DNA from: Cylindrodendrum hubeiense
Taxonomy: Eukaryota > Ascomycota > Sordariomycetes > Hypocreales > Nectriaceae
Direction of reading: 5' to 3'
Assembly: GCA_014621425.1 (NCBI GenBank)
Contig: JAANBB010000004.1
Span: 1 to 64,000 of the forward strand
Length of the DNA: 64,000 nt
Of the stretch, positions 1 through 11,702 are shown piece by piece. Made by a program: the position numbers and the translations under genes. Positions within the stretch are counted from its first letter, which is position 1, and every line of letters starts with the position of its first letter. The notes below the pieces were generated by a model that was not told the DNA's origin, made no database searches, and worked only from the letters and a program-made list of their open reading frames with translations.

Positions 1-259
1 CGATGCCGGCGGCGACGTCGACGACCCGGCCGCTGAAGTCCATGCCGGGCGTCTTGGGGAACTGGGTGATTGCGCGCGAGGCGACGCCCATGTTGAGCAT
101 TTTGTAGTCGGCGGGGTTGAGGCCTGCCCGGGCGATCTCGACGAGGATCTGGCCGTTCTTCAGGGGTTGCGACGGGCGAGCTGCGTCGTCGACGAGCTTA
201 AGCGTCTTTTCGATGGGGCCTGGAGCGGGACACTGCCAGGCGCGCATGTGTTGTGCCAT
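1..259 (-). CDS. Zinc-type MDR alcohol dehydrogenase / quinone oxidoreductase, N-terminal part
   Basis: Only the first 86 residues are inside the window; the gene runs off its left edge. Translation from the ATG at 259 begins MAQHMRAWQCPAPGPIEKTL and continues with ILVEIARAGLNPADYKMLN and FPKTPGMDFSGRVVDVA. This is the GroES-like N-terminal fold of the medium-chain dehydrogenase/reductase superfamily: the LNPADYK and PGMDFSGRV segments are typical of fungal zinc-type alcohol dehydrogenase-like and quinone oxidoreductase proteins. Known members reduce quinones, enones or aldehydes with NADPH. The Rossmann domain is not in the window, so cofactor and substrate cannot be judged. No intron is visible in the part seen. 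Confidence 0.85.
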   Translation of the reverse strand, partial: MAQHMRAWQCPAPGPIEKTLKLVDDAARPSQPLKNGQILVEIARAGLNPADYKMLNMGVASRAITQFPKTPGMDFSGRVVDVAAGI

Positions 260-987
260 GATTGATGAGTGTGTAAGTCCGTACAGCAAGTGTATAAGTC
301 TGTATGGTTTGACACCCGAAACCCATGACGGTCAAATGGAAGATGGATCGCCCTTTAAGTAATGTTTCTCCAATCCATGAATGGCGAGATTAATCACGTT
401 AGGAGGAGTCATGGGCATCAGGTGGTGTCCGTACGGATAGTCGATTACCCCGCGGGCGGGAACGGAGTCGGGAGAACGTTGCGATGCATCACCTGTGTTG
501 AGTGTCTTGGCGGTTCCAAGTCGCAACAGCAGTTGCGAGTCACGACAGCAGTTCCAGGTCACAACAGCAGACCCAAAACACAACATGGTCACGATGAATT
601 AATGCGAATGCGAGCTTCTTTCCTGCATTGGCTCCTGGAACTAGTGGGTTCGATCAGGACCACCCTTGGTGGCAGCGGGTCTCAAGTGGCGCTGCGCTAC
701 TCTATCTGTGTAGATGCGATTCTAGTGCAATCGGACAGAATGTGCAGGGATGGTCGTACTAGTGCCGTGATCTCACAATTATAATCACGACAGTTCACAA
801 TGGGGCAGGCAAGTTGTTTTGAAAGAAATATTCATTCTGTTTTGCGTTTATATCTACACATTACGCACATGTAATTCCTCGTGCCGCCGCTTCAAGTAGG
901 TATAATTCGTGCACGCATTAACTGGCACTAGCCCGCGCCAGTATCAAACAAAGCCGGCTCGGACACAGAGGTCCTCCATCCAACAAC
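260..987. other. Intergenic, divided between a 5' flank and a 3' flank
   Basis: This stretch holds the promoter of the leftward MDR gene and the 3' end of the leftward hexose transporter. Short open frames on both strands show no family motif and no start context I would trust. No RNA gene or repeat was seen. Confidence 0.6.
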
Positions 988-2757
988 TTAAGCCTCAATC
1001 TTCTCGTTATAGTGGTTGCCAGCAGCGATGGTGGCAGCGAAGGTGGTAGTGGGCTTCCACTTGGCCGAAGTACGGGGAGTGGTCTCCTCCATCATCTTGT
1101 CGACCTGCTCCAGGGTAAGACCCTTGGTCTCGGGGACCAGGAAGTAGGCGTAAACGAAGGCACAGGTGCAGAGGCCGCCCCAGACGAAGAAGACGGACGA
1201 CTTCATGTTACCCTTGTCGGTACCGACCATGTAGGGGGTGATGACAGCAATGATGGTGTTCCAGAGCCAGTTGGAGGCGGTGGACAGACCAACACCACGC
1301 GATCGGATGGGCAGGGGGAAGATCTCGCCGATGACGATCCAGGCACCGGGGCCCCAGGTGGAGGCAAAGAAGAAGATGAAGATGGCGATGAAGGCAATCT
1401 GGGCGTTGACAGCGGAGATGTTGTCGGCGATGGTGGCGTCGGCGTCGTTGGGATCCTCGTGGGTCTTGTTGAAACCAACAGTAACACCGATGATGGCGAC
1501 GATGAACTGGCAAACCAGCATACCGAAGGCACCGATGATGAGGATGGTTCGGCGACCGAAGCGCTCGACAGTCCAGAAAGACAGAGGAGTAGAGCAGACG
1601 TTGACGAGGGTGAAGACAAGAGACATAAGGAAGGCGTTGTCAATAGCACCAGTGGACTTGAGGAAAACGGTGGAGTAGTAGAAGATGAAGTTGACACCAG
1701 TCCTATTGGGATTGTTAGCAAGAGAACTACAGGACTGAGAGAACAGAAGCGTACCATTGCTGCATCATCTGCATGGAGGTACCGAGAATGGTTCGTCGAA
1801 GGTTGGACTTGGAATCCCAGAGGCTGCCCTTGAAGCAGTTGGCCCAGCTGCCGAACCAGGTGGTATCGGGGATGAGAGCACGCTCGTACTCCTCGTTGGC
1901 GACAATCTCGGCAATCTCGACCTGGACGTAGTCGGACTCCTTGGGCTGGCCACGGACGCGGGACAGGGCGTCAATAGCCTCTTCAATGCGGCCACGCTTG
2001 ACGAAGTATCGGGGGGAGTCGGGGAGGAACATGAGACCTCCGCCGAGGATGAAGGCCCAGGGGAACTGGATGCCGATGGGGATGCGGTAGGCGCTGGCGT
2101 CGGTGCGGTCCTGAGTGGCGTAGACGACGACGGCGGCGAGCAGCAGACCGATGGTGATGCAGAATTGGTATCCGGCGACGAGGGCACCGCGAACCTTGCG
2201 GGGGCACTGGAGAGAATGTGTTAGTGGAGGTCGTCGACGGGACTCGGAAGGGGGAAACTCACGATTTCAGACATGTACAGGATGACAATGGCGGACTCGA
2301 AGCCGACACCGACACCAGCAATGAGACGACCGACGACAATGGCAGCAAGAGCATCGCCCTCGCCAGTAACCATCTGGATAGCAACACCAATGGCGTAGAT
2401 AGCACAACCGAGAATGACAGTCCACTTGCGGCCCATGCGATCGGCAAGGTCACCAGCGATGAGAGCACCGAAGAAGGTACCGCAGGACAGGATAGAGGTG
2501 ATCAGAGAGGTGTGGGGGTCGGACAGGGCGTCCTTGCCGAGGCCCTCGACCTTGTGGATGAAGTAGGGGGAGCCGTTGACACCGTTGATGTAACCGGAGT
2601 CGTATCCGAAGAAGATGCCACCGAAGGAGGCGAAGGCGCACATCAGGTAGGCCTTCCAGGTGACGGGAGCTTCGATCTGCTCGACATTGTCGGTGGTCTG
2701 GAGGCCACCGACGACCGAGGCCTTGCGGTCCTCGGTGCTGTTCTCGAGGGAGCCCAT
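988..2757 (-). CDS. MFS hexose transporter (high-affinity glucose transporter type)
   Basis: Three exons, 2263-2757, 1755-2206 and 988-1702, give 553 residues, the usual length for a fungal sugar porter. Introns have clear ends (GTGAGT...CAG; GTACGC...TAG). Sugar-porter signatures are present: GGIFFGYDSGYINGV in TM1, DRMGRKW and VGRLIAGVGVGFES in the N-half, LPDSPRYFVKRGR before the central loop, ERFGRRTILIIG, GPGAWIVIGEIFPLPIRSRG and VPETKGLTLEQVD at the end of TM12. The protein should import glucose or related hexoses by proton symport at the plasma membrane. The N-half resembles the Aspergillus/Neurospora high-affinity transporters of the RGT2/HGT class; exact substrate is inference. The leader region upstream is pyrimidine-rich, as is usual for strongly expressed fungal genes. 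Confidence 0.92.
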
Positions 2758-3129
2758 GGTTTAGGGGTTTGGGGGGTTTGGGTGAGAGACACCAAGGAAT
2801 AATAGGTGGGTTGCAGGTGAAAGAGGATGCAGAGGAGGATGAAGCTGAAGCTGGAGGAAGTCTTGGTAAGACAGGCTGATCGACAGAGAGAGACAGTTTC
2901 ACGAAGCAGGGACGCACGGGGGCTTTTATTGTCGACGAGTGCTTCACTCGTCGTGCCAGCTGTAGGCAGTTGATCATACACTACCATGTACCTACCTTGA
3001 CACTACGACGGTGCTGCGCTACTACCACGCTCCATTGGCACGCCCCGTGCTTTTCCCCCTTCCCCAGTGGCCCAAGGGCATGGGTCTCTGCCACCGTTTC
3101 GCCGTTGCATCCACCCCCGGACTGCGATG

Positions 3130-3222
3130 CTTGAGCTTGAGCTTGAGCTTAGAGTAGAGACGGCCGCGCATTCTGGGGTCTGGGGGAGTGTGTGGTGTGT
3201 GCTGTGTGGTGTGTGCTGTGCC
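3130..3222. repeat. Simple repeats TTGAGC and GTGTGTGCT
   Basis: About three and a half copies of a TTGAGC hexamer lie near 3130-3151, followed at about 3186-3222 by a GT-rich block in which TGTGTGGTGTGTGCTG is nearly duplicated. Both are local slippage repeats in the gene-free region. Confidence 0.7.
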
Positions 3223-4009
3223 TGCGAGTTGCCGGACCAGCCTGTTGCTGCTGCGCTGCTGTAAGTGCTCGGGAAGTGGATGGATCTACGCGCGGGTGGG
3301 GCTAGGGGCGTGGCTGTAGCGGCGTGCTCAGTCATGGGGAGGGGGAACCCCGAAATGGGCAAAAACAGACGCCCGAACGAAGCCACCGCGTGTGGCTCGT
3401 GTGGTGTCTCGGTCTCTGGTCTCACGCCTGGCTGAGCACATACGTCCCCGAAAAATCTCCAGCAACAGAGAAAATTGTGCCGTCCCACGCGGTCCAGCAT
3501 CTGGGGAACTCGCGTGGGGTTTTGCGGGCCCCCGGCGGCAAGGGGCTACGAGGTAAGGCCGATGGTAGTGGAGGGGACGGTTGGCCCACACCGTTGTGGC
3601 CGGCCAGAGAAGCGCCGAGTATGGCCGGCCGTTGCGAGCCACGCCCTCGTCAGGCGAATGCCCACGGGGTCTCCGGGGGTTTGGTAATGGGCACGTACCG
3701 TACGGGGGGAGACTGGCGACTGATGGGTTTTTCGGGTCCGGCCGTGGCGACAGGTGAAGAAACGCAGCAGGTTCGTCGGACCTTGATTCACATGACGGCG
3801 CAGGGCTTCTGCTTGACGCCCTTCAGCGAGCGGCACTGACTCTGGAGATCGGGGGCTTCACCCGCCCTCGACGATCCCGGCTGCCGGAGGGGGGCGTCGG
3901 CGGCGGCCAAGGGGTGCTGCTAGCAGATCAGATCACTGCTGCTTGACAGGCCCCTCCAGACTTTAATTATTACCGTGCTACGCATATGGAGTACGCAGCA
4001 TGGAGTATG

Positions 4010-4121
4010 TACGGAGCAGGAGTACGGAGCAGGAGTATGGAGCAGGAGTACGTACCCTGTAATTATCACTGCACAGCACCGTCGGCGACCTCGTCCTCCA
4101 CTTCGTCCTCGTCCTCGTCCT
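4010..4121. repeat. 13-bp minisatellite (TACGGAGCAGGAG) and CGTCCT run
   Basis: Three tandem copies of TACGGAGCAGGAG (the third with one change) occupy 4010-4048. A little downstream, roughly 4089-4121, is a CGTCCT hexamer run. They sit in the gene-free region and are not in an open frame with support. Confidence 0.75.
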
Positions 4122-5197
4122 CCCAGCACCCGCAGCCCACAACACATTAGACGCCGGCCACTCACATGCCCCCTTACATACCCTCACCTACCCTTACATC
4201 CTCCCCCGTGCCGTGTATGCGCGGGGAACCTCCCTGGGGGTGCCCGGGATGCCCCTGGACGGGCCCTTGGGAGGGTCCCAATGGGTGAATTTTCGGTCGT
4301 ACTCGACGCGCTACGCCTGGCCTACGACTGCATGGGTGGTTGTAATTGACCGAGCTGGGCCTCTGCCTTGGCACCACTGCCCCATGGTGAACCGGGACCA
4401 TGTTGGGACTTGGCTATTGTGCGGAGATCCCCAGGCTCCTGCACCTGCGCAACCCGGGGTCGAAGTTTGGGGTTCGGGGGGATGAGGGGGATGAGGGTTG
4501 CCAAACTTCTTCTTCTGGGCTTCCGGCGAGCTCTAGGCGCACGCTATCCAACCAAACCCCGTCAGACCAGACGCCAAACCACCGTCACCACCTCCCCCAA
4601 GCCCGCGACCACCAGAATGCCTCCGAGCCGGCGGCCGAGGATAGTGCCGTCGAGGCGCCCGCCAAACCCCAGAGCTGCCCCGGCTTCTTAGGTGCTCATC
4701 TGCGAGAGGGCGCCGCGGGGGGGGGAACCAGAGAGGTTGCCAGGGCCCATTCCGCCGAGTGAGCTGACGAACCCAGCGCAGAAGCACGCATCCTGTATGT
4801 AACGGGTTAAACGGCCAGCGGCAGCTTGCCTGGCAAGTGGTATCGTGACAGCCAGGACGAGCTCGATGGCGCCGGCCGGCGAGCGCCACCTAGTCACGAG
4901 CGCCGCCCTTGGCCCTGTCATGCACAAGGCCGGGCCGAAACGTCATTGTCGCTGGTTGAGCTTTGGAGAGAACCCTGGGAAACGCCCTGGGAACCGCGGT
5001 GCACGAGCCCGCCAAGACGCTGCTCTGCTGCCCATGACACCCCATGTGGCTGGCCCCGATCGATGGATTGACGTCTGTGTGCCAGAGCTGTGTGCCAGAG
5101 TCGCCTGCTGTTGGCTGGCCTGACCACTGCAGAGCAGCTACCGTACTGTATGGGAGACGGTAGTTGGCCCGAGATGGTGCATCCCGGCGCATTCATT

Positions 5198-5267
5198 GCA
5201 TCCCCCAGTGCATCCCAGTGCATCCCCAGTGCATCCCCCAGTGCATCCAGTGCCCCCAGGTGCATCC
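5198..5267. repeat. Minisatellite of GCATCCC(C)CAGT units
   Basis: Five to six tandem copies of a 12-14 base unit reading GCATCCCCCAGT, with variation in the number of C residues, ending in a partial GTGCATCCA copy. The varying C-run lengths point to replication slippage. Confidence 0.8.
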
Positions 5268-6353
5268 ATTCCGCTGCAAAGGCCTGCACGTACACCTCAT
5301 ATCCCGACAGGCGAGCAGCATGCCACCCAGCCGGCGGAGCCCTCTCCTCCGATCATCGCCCTTGGTGCAAACATGCTTTTCGCCCGTCGAGACATTTCGG
5401 CTCCGTCATGTCTTCCCGCCCGGACACAAAAAACGTTGCACCGCCGAACGCCAGGCTGCACTCACTCGCCCGAGATTCTAATTTAAGAGACAAGGTGAGC
5501 CAGACCCGCCACGCAGGGTTGGCAAAAAACTCTACGGCACGAGAAAAAGGCAAAATAAAACGTGGGACGGGCAATTAACAGAAAACTGGGAAAAGAAAGG
5601 AAAACCTAAAACACTGTGTCGGATAGCTGTCGGTCTCCCGCGGCCGCTGGCATGTCTCTCGCCTGTCTCGCCTGTCTCGCTTGTCCCGCCACTCAAAACC
5701 GCCGGCCGTCGTGATGCCTCGCATTCCGACATTCCAGTTGAGTCAGCCCAGCCCAGCTCCGCCTGTGTGCGCGCTGGTCCGGTCACACGGTGGTTCAGAG
5801 ACGAGATGGGCGGCTCCAGTTTTAAAAAATTTCAATTGTCTGGTACGAAAAAACTTCGGATTGCGCGGCGGGTGCCGGCTCCCTACATGGGCAAAACAAG
5901 CTTAAGCGGTGGGATCACTTTCACTCCATCTTTTCTCCAGTCTCCATTCTCCGCGAACAGTAGGCAATTGAATGGGCCTTTTCTCAGAGTTCCGGAGAAC
6001 CCTACAGCACGGAGAACCCTCACCTTACCCTGCGCAACCGCCCGGCCATTGGTGCCATTGGCGTAAAAAGACTGGAGCCGGCGAAATCGACACGCCCCCG
6101 GCATGCTCCATATGGCTCCATTCTGTGTATGGCTCCATATCGCCCCGTTTTGCTCCAGTCTTCTCCAGCGTGCTGTGCTCCGGCGAGCTCCAGGGCACTC
6201 ACCTCACTCTCCAGTCTTGCCCCCCCAACTGCCGCGCCCCCGAACTCTCGACGTGCTTTGATTAAGCAGTCCCCTAGCCTCGACGTCTCCGGGTCCGGGC
6301 CCCATCCTGGTGGCTTATCTGGCCAGAGTAAGTCCGACCGAGGCCCCACCGCC

Positions 6354-6398
6354 CATCCTGGATTCATCGGCCACCCTGGATTCATCGTCCACCCTGGC
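6354..6398. repeat. 21-bp tandem duplication CCTGGATTCATCGNCCACC
   Basis: A 21-base unit, CCTGGATTCATCGGCCACC and CCTGGATTCATCGTCCACC, is repeated twice with a partial third copy. A similar imperfect array based on GGCCAGTCGCA follows at about 6571-6620. Confidence 0.7.
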
Positions 6399-8636
6399 CC
6401 CGTCGCGATGGGAAAATCCTGCAAAATCATATTGCGCCCCGGCGGCTCGTGACTGGAAAATGCTCCACGGCCCGTTACGCTGGTCACTGGTTGCTCGTTT
6501 GGGCCTGGGCGTCGACGCCAAGCGCGCTGGTGGCACCGAGCCATGGCACGGAAAGTCGCCGGAGTCTTTGTCGACAGTCGCAGGCCAGTCGCAGGCCAGT
6601 CGCAATCCAGTCACAGTCCAGCAGGCACACGGATGAGTACGGAGAAGCATGGCCTAATTGGGCAACAAGGCAATCCGTTGCGACTGATTGAGTTGGCTGA
6701 GGCCCTCTCCAATGTCCTTCTCCCATGTCCCTCTCCAGTCTAATGTCCCCCATCATGGCATCCCCGTCATAACACCAAACGCCCACCCCCGTCACGGCAC
6801 CTCGTCACGGTACCCTCAGTCGACCTTCTGTCATGGGTTACCAATCCAAACCTCCTCCATTCCGGCCCTTTTCCAGTCTCGCCTTTCAGCTCCTCCCCAT
6901 TCAGCCCTCCTCCCCGCCAGCTCCCCCGCCAGCTCTCCTTCAGCCCGCGTCCCAGAGCTTGGGTAATTAGCCTTCACCTGCTTTACCCGGCCTGTGTCCT
7001 CCCATCTGATATCCGGCGACGCGGTCCTCGGCTCTTTCCTCGCTTGGCACTGTCGCAGCGTAGCATCAACGCTGAGCTGTGGGTTGCCAAGTTGCCCCTC
7101 CACTCGTTCCATCTTGCATGCCCAACAGCGCAGGATCCCGCTCCCATTGGTTTCGGATTCGTCACAACGAGTACGCGGACCGAGTACGCCTCAGCAAAAT
7201 CTCCTCTGCCTGAAGAAACGTTGCCGAGTTTCCAATAACTGTATCATGATCTTGAGTAACACATAATTTAAGCCTGGACCGTGTCCAACGGTTCGTGACA
7301 ACGGGACAAGGCCCGGACCATGGCCGAGATGCCCCGTAACCATCCCAGCGGAATTTGCGATCGACACAAAACGATTCCTTGCAATAGCGTCGCCTAATAT
7401 GACAGGGTACCCGCTGCATGTAGATGACACGCACTCGTACGTGACTTTTCGCTTAGAATCTCGCCGTGTCAAGAGCTCCAGGGTAGTGCGGGTTCTTTTA
7501 CATGGTGCAAGTCCATCTTAGATCTAGTCATGGTCAACTGCATCGCGGGTACCCGATAGCACCTATGTAAGATGTTATAGGTCGAATAAAATGTAAAATA
7601 AGTGAATCTCTCTTTACTATCCTGAGTAATTGTTCCTCGTCAAGCGTTGTGTTGATAGATATGCTTAATTAGTCGCATGCAAATGCTGGTGATGGTGGGG
7701 CTCACACTCAATCGTAAAGTCCACAGAAACTCCACCTCGCCAGATCCGGTGCAAGGCAGATCCCAATATGTTAATTGTCAGGCTCTAATACGACGTAGCA
7801 CCTCAATCCCCATTGTTCGCAGAAAAGCTCGATGCATCTTGGTGGGTTGTTACCCTAGACGTATCGGCATTTTGCCCTCGCGAATTCGACGATGTCATAC
7901 CTCGGCATCGCATCTGACCCGTGTATTCGGGAATGTGGCTGATACCAGTAACGTAACTCGCGTGGCCCGCGTGACGTTGCCAAGGTTTGGGCAAAACTGC
8001 CAAAGCCACGCAGATTATGCCGGCGCCGCGGCAGGCTGAGGAACGCTGGGTGTCGCTCTAGACCGTCAGCCAACTGATTCAAGACATGGCCCCGGCCGAG
8101 TCGCTGACGATGATATGTTCCGAGCCGTCTGTCGGAAACTTTCTCTCAGCCGCAGTGCGCCATCGTCTCTCCTGGGCAGACGCTCTGACCCGCCAGCATC
8201 CGCGACAGGCAATGTTCTGGAAGCCATCGTCGAAAAGTGGCTTGACTCGGGTGTCTCGGCGTGGCCGGGTTAGACTCATTGCGGCCATCGCTCTATTAGC
8301 CGCTTACTCGCGACGGCAAAACATCTTCGGATCTCGCCGCCTATTGTCTGTCCCTATGAACCTTATTCCGACCAACTTCTTGCTTCTGATTCAAATCGTC
8401 TATGCGATTCTGGTGACTCCAGCCAAGGTCCAGACACGCTGTACCGCGTTCCCAAGGCCTTCAAATGTGAAGCGGCGCCTTGATCTCAGTTACATAACAT
8501 CGGACAGGAGAAATATTATTTTTAGTGCAGATAGAATAATGTGTGATAAATGCAAATTCTAGTTTCTATGTATCGTGTATGCATGCTATGTTCAAATGCT
8601 TCAATATGTAATTCCCAGGCTCAATATGCAAATAAA

Positions 8637-11133
8637 TCACCACTGGAAGCTCTCTTCAAAGTACTCTACCCGAGTATGGCCGCTGCTCAGCATGCTGGTG
8701 ACGGTCTCCCTGGCTGCGTCTGCCATCTGTGCTGGCCCGCAGGCGATGACGGCCAGACTTTCGTCATCCGCCCTTTCTTTTGCAGCAGTGATGATCGAGG
8801 GCGCGTCAATGCGGCCGCTCTGAATATTTACTTGCGATGGCCAATCGCGCGACCCGTCTCGGGGGTAAGACGTGAGGTGAATCTCTATTGACAAGTTGGA
8901 ACTGCCCAAAGCGTCCCCTATGTCGCTCTCGAGGACGTCCAGCGCAAACTCGGGTTCGCGAACGGCCCAGTGGATCCGGACCGATTTTGGCGAAACGGCG
9001 CCGGTCAGGGCCTGGAGGTATGATAAGGCGACGACGATGCCGCTTCCGCCGACGAGGAAAACCACGTTGTCGAAGTTGTGGAACGGTTGTGTGTGTCCGT
9101 ACGGCCCATCGACGAGGACGCGCAAAGGCGCCTTTCTGGGCCAACTCGCAGCGGCCATGTCTCGAAGGCGTGATGTAAACCCGTCGTACGGGCGGATGAG
9201 GAATGTCATCGAGCAGTTGTCCTCCTCGGTGCTCTGGTCATCCGCGGTATCCGTGCACGGCTCTCTGTTGTCGGACTCGAGAAGCGGGACCTGCTCGCCC
9301 AAGAGTTTCGCAGCTGTCTGGCCATCGTCCAGAACCGAGGCAACCGTGAATGGATGGCTCTCCCAGCAGCGCGGTCCGTTGAGCACGTGGATGTAGTAGA
9401 ACGTGCCCGGCGCGGGCTTGTAGAGGCTGGTGCCCCAGGGGATGCTCACGCGAATGATGTTGGAGGACTCGTTGTAAGTTGCGCTGGCCCAGGTCCTCCA
9501 GAAGTTGGGGTTAAAGGCCATGATCCGAAGTGCTCGGAACACGCGATCTGCCATCCAGATAAACGCTGGGATCCAGAAAAGCGCGTCATACTCTCCGTCG
9601 AAGATGGAAACATGACTGGTATGGTTAGCAGCGTTCTCATTTCTTGCTTTCCCTTTGTGATAGATTCTTACCCAAGCATCGTTACGAGCACGATGACTGA
9701 CATGCCGATATGGATGACGAGGAACAGTTCGTACTGCTGGCGTCGGATCCAGTAGCAGGAAAGGCCCACGAGAATCGACATGATGATGGTTGCCTAACCT
9801 GAGTTAGCGAGATGGCCGGCAGAGACGAGGGAATTTACTCACGATTTCGCCTGTCCACCAGAACATATAAGTCCACCAAAATGCAAAATTAGCCCAGCCG
9901 CCCTCTATAGAGTTGTCAGTGGTGATATCCCCTCTTAGAAACTGCAAACCATACCTTTAATGACTAGGACTGTGTATCCCACTGAATGAACAATGGCCTG
10001 GATGGTGGCGATGCGGGCGACCCATCGATGGAAGTTGTTGTAGGTCCCGAAATCCCATCCCGTCAACCACATGAGCAGGTTGTTTCGCATTCCAAACAAC
10101 CATATCAAGGGGAAGTTGTAGAATGAGATGATGCCCGACCGGTCAGATACGTAGCGGAGAATTTGTAACTCGACGGTGTTGAAACTAAAGATGATTGTTG
10201 AGCTTCCGTCCCTCTCATGAAACGGAATCAGGTCAACTTACTACAAGTTCACGGGTACTATTCGATACCCAATAACAGTCAACACGACGTTCAGGACGAG
10301 GAAGACCAAGAGGGTGATGGACTGTATCCTGGGCGGAACGGTACCCCAGCCTATCTGCTGTGCACATCGGGTCCCAAACGTGGCTGGGATCGTGGTGATG
10401 TTCACTAGCCACGAGTAGTAGACGGATAGCTGGCGTGGTGGCTTGAACGGGAGCCGGTTGACGATGTTTGAATTAGAAGCGGCGGAGATGGCGTGGTTCG
10501 CAACTCCAATAGCGACAACAGCGACCCAGAAAGCAATCATCATCATGCTGCAACTAGTTAGCAGAGATTTTAATGAGAGATTTCTGAATTTCGTACCCAT
10601 AGTAGCGGTGATAATGATTAACATAGGCCACAGAGTCCTAAAGCACGGATCAGCTCGGTTCAACACACGGGTACTCTTTTACCAACCAGTGTGTCCCACC
10701 AGACACCGAAGAACTCTTTGGAGGGCAAGACAACTTCTAGGAACGTGGTGTCTGTTCCCGTATCGTTCAGTTCAATTCTGCGGATGTTGTCGATGTCGAC
10801 CGAGCTGTAATTGGAGACCAATTCCAACGGCGGGATGGCCGTGCCGGCCCATTCCTGGCAGGTGTGATTGAGCGGCCCCAGCCCCGTGGCGCGAGACTCG
10901 GGCATGCAATAGACATCGAGACATAAATACAGCGATATGAAATGGCGCTGGCTGTGGCAGGTCTGGTTGATGAGCGACTGGTTGCTCTGCATGTCATCGA
11001 AGTGGACGTTGCTGAGGGCCTCCTCGCACGCATTAAAGCAGACCTCGGGCGCGTAGGCGCTGTCGGCAGCGGCCGCCGGAATCCATGGCGCTGCGAGGCA
11101 TAGCGAGACTCCCAGGGAGAGCGCAAACCTCAT
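8637..11133 (-). CDS. Ferric reductase (FRE/NOX-type transmembrane metalloreductase)
   Basis: Seven exons (10687-11133, 10597-10637, 10242-10547, 9955-10184, 9843-9904, 9672-9793, 8637-9615) give 728 residues. It has a signal peptide (MRFALSLGVSLCLAAPW...AAA), a Cys-rich extracellular N-domain, then ferric-reductase transmembrane helices with candidate haem histidines (YVNHYHRYYG, NNFHRW, VHSVGY, VIHIGM, GHVSIFDGE). The cytosolic half carries HPFTVAS (FAD binding), LVDGPYGHTQPF, FLVGGSGIVVALSYLQAL (NADPH binding) and ends in IACGPAQMAD and VEYFEESFQW, a classic fungal FRE terminus. It passes electrons from NADPH through FAD and two haems to reduce Fe(III) or Cu(II) outside the cell. No ferroxidase or permease gene is next to it. 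An ATCWGATAA pair lies 68-86 bases upstream. Exon 1 uses an unusual GTTGGT donor, chosen because it keeps the DTL-DSVAYVNHYHRYYG reading. Confidence 0.93.
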
Positions 11134-11200
11134 GGCCGCGGTTCACAGCGTCGCTGGGTTAGGTGTGCAGAGCCGACGGCAGGGTTCATGCGAGGTTTTT

Positions 11201-11219
11201 TTATCAGATCATCTGATAA
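11201..11219. promoter_or_regulatory. Near-palindromic pair of iron-GATA (SreA-type) sites
   Basis: The sequence TTATCAGATCATCTGATAA contains ATCTGATAA at 11211-11219 and its exact reverse complement TTATCAGAT at 11201-11209. ATCWGATAA is the extended binding site known for the siderophore/iron GATA repressor SreA of Aspergillus and its orthologues. The pair lies 68 bases upstream of the ferric reductase ATG, the expected place for iron-dependent repression. Its use here is inferred from the match and position. Confidence 0.7.
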
Positions 11220-11702
11220 TAATTATCGGTAGCGGGCGGCGAAGGCGCGACCGCGAACATCACGTGATTCTGCCCAGGCTAGACACGAGAAATGTCTCCA
11301 CAATACGTGAAGGGTTAGCGGAATGATGACATTGATTGTAGGGATCGGAATGACATGGCTGGGTTATTGTAGGTGGTGTGGAAATGACAGATATTGTCAA
11401 AACTCTTCACGTCGCTTCTGATGACGAGATCGGTGTGTTTCCCCCCCGCATAATATTCCGGCTTTATCACTTGCACTCCCAGACTCCAAGATGCCGATCC
11501 AATCTTATGACCCAATGCACCAGGATGCAAAAGTACAGGTCCGCATCTACGGTTTCATCAGCTGGTCAGATTGGAAAAAGACATGTACACATGGGGGAAT
11601 AGAAAGCGATCAGTGGAATGAGGGGCGGCAGTGAGTGAAAGCATTTCACATCAAGAAGACTTGTATGTGTAGAAAAGAAGCATCTTTGTGAATTTCAGCA
11701 CT

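Larger units (their letters stand above)
2758..8636. other. 5.9-kb gene-free, repeat-rich region
   Basis: Between the hexose transporter start and the ferric reductase stop I find no reading frame with family motifs, on either strand, even allowing introns. The first 150 bases are a CT-rich leader and promoter of the transporter. The rest has high GC in its left two thirds, many short tandem repeats (listed separately) and a run of C/T-rich promoter-like DNA. The longest open frame, 8086-8562 plus, has no recognisable domain and no intron signals. It may be a long promoter, a non-coding transcript or the remains of lost genes. Confidence 0.5.

Noticed and set aside
1012..1833. 273-codon plus-strand open frame opposite the hexose transporter
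   Set aside because: It is the antisense shadow of the transporter, whose motifs and splice sites explain the sequence; the Gly/Asp/Glu-rich translation is an artefact of codon bias.
5190..5270. CRISPR-like direct repeats
   Set aside because: The units are contiguous and of variable length without spacers, so this is a minisatellite; the organism is also a eukaryote.
8086..8562. 158-codon plus-strand frame between transporter and ferric reductase
   Set aside because: No domain, no conserved segment, no splice signals; probably a chance frame in GC-rich DNA.
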